Positions 63,703 to 64,000 of a stretch of 64,000 nt of DNA are shown here, piece by piece. This DNA is from Bacillus sp. FJAT-22090 (GTDB lineage: Bacteria; Bacillota; Bacilli; Bacillales_A; Planococcaceae), in the NCBI RefSeq assembly GCF_007676755.1, contig NZ_VEBK01000003.1, forward strand, positions 1 through 64,000, written 5' to 3'. A program made the translations under genes and the position numbers. Within the stretch, counting starts at the first letter, position 1, and the number at the start of each line of letters is the position of its first letter. The notes under the pieces were generated by a model. The model saw nothing but the letters and a program-made list of their open reading frames with translations. It was not told the DNA's origin and searched no databases.

Positions 63703-64000
63703 ATTTACCTTCATCATATCGGTAAAAAAGTAAAAGAAGCCAGATTAAATAAATCTTTTACTCAACAAGAATTAGCAGAAAGATGCAATTTAACAAAGAG
63801 TCATATTTCAAAAATCGAGAATGGACAAGCAGCTCCAGCTGTCGCAACTCTCTCGAAGATTGCTCAAGAATTAAACGCACCCTTATCTTGGTTTCTAGAG
63901 GCAAATAACCAAAGTAAGTTATCTATCGTAAAGAACAATGAAAAAAAAGTTAAGCTTGGAAATAAAGAAATTGGTTATACGTATGAAGCGCTAGCAAATC
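63703..64000 (+). CDS. XRE-family regulator with cupin domain, partial, probable ATT start
   Basis: The frame codes an XRE helix-turn-helix (IGKKVKEARLNKSFTQQELAERCN, TKSHISKIENGQ, TLSKIAQELNAPLSWFLE) and begins a second domain (KLGNKEIGYTYEALAN) like the sugar/cupin part of HTH-cupin regulators; the window ends inside it. No ATG, GTG or TTG lies at a sensible place. A TTG at 63661 has no ribosome site. AGGGGGAG lies 6 nt before ATT (63703), followed by YLHHIGKKV, the normal N terminus of such proteins. I infer ATT initiation, as known for infC. Confidence 0.82.
   Translation, partial: MYLHHIGKKVKEARLNKSFTQQELAERCNLTKSHISKIENGQAAPAVATLSKIAQELNAPLSWFLEANNQSKLSIVKNNEKKVKLGNKEIGYTYEALAN

Noticed and set aside
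1-64000. CRISPR array, prophage, insertion sequence, tRNA or rRNA
   Set aside because: No regularly spaced repeats with unique spacers, no transposase or phage genes, and no recognisable RNA genes were seen on either strand.

Overview
The window is chromosomal DNA of a low-GC, Gram-positive, spore-former-type bacterium. The best guess is a Planococcaceae/Bacillaceae member close to Psychrobacillus or Lysinibacillus. This rests on AT-rich DNA, strong AGGAGG-type ribosome sites, TTG/GTG starts, SigB-type promoters (GTTTAA...GGGTAA), a CcpA cre-like site, and protein families typical of Bacillales (YfiB/YfiC-like ABC exporter, PdaC- and DacC-like wall enzymes, class D sortase, YflT/YusW/YjzC-like proteins, YunD-like phosphatase, L-lysine 6-dehydrogenase). 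I see no rRNA, tRNA, CRISPR array, insertion sequence or prophage. The assignment is inference from sequence memory, not a database search.

Layout. 0-9 kb: a heterodimeric ABC exporter with a GNAT gene, an EamA transporter, a PAS-GGDEF-EAL c-di-GMP protein and a split ThrE-type amino-acid exporter (YjjP/YjjB). 9-14 kb: PdaC-like deacetylase, a secreted beta-propeller protein and an AtoE-type short-chain fatty-acid transporter. 14-18 kb: a lysine-catabolic operon (aldehyde dehydrogenase, L-lysine 6-dehydrogenase, acyl-CoA dehydrogenase) with a cre-like palindrome in front. 18-22 kb: AIM24-family protein, a small membrane protein, and a TetR/ABC-2 permease divergent pair. 22-26 kb: a surface-display operon of a secreted protein, a repeat-built LPKTG protein and a class D sortase. 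26-32 kb: a fatty-acid oxidation operon (SDR, acyl-CoA ligase, thiolase, acyl-CoA dehydrogenase), preceded by the decayed end of an enoyl-CoA hydratase and a frameshifted remnant of a PAS-type activator.

32-45 kb: FMN reductase, 7TM-PAS-GGDEF cyclase, polysaccharide deacetylase, chemoreceptor, a TetR/MMPL pair with twin operators, DacC-like carboxypeptidase, DUF2785, erythromycin-esterase-like protein and a methyltransferase. 45-55 kb: TVP38 protein, phosphoesterase, a BTAD-type response regulator, a PAS-GGDEF protein, flavin reductase, SigB-type YflT-like stress protein, YusW-like lipoprotein, YiaA/B protein, and a large hybrid sensor kinase broken by two in-frame stops. 55-64 kb: topoisomerase III, a single-chain sigma factor/anti-sigma/extracellular sensor fusion, a P1 peptidase and YunD-like phosphatase pair, TspO, a soluble chemoreceptor, and the start of an XRE-cupin regulator that seems to begin at ATT.

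The most unusual items are the sigma/anti-sigma/DUF4179-type fusion (57125-59179), the sortase/36-residue-repeat surface operon (21855-25747), the doubly interrupted hybrid kinase (51636-54719), the decaying margin of the beta-oxidation operon (31072-31980) and the ATT-initiated regulator at 63703.
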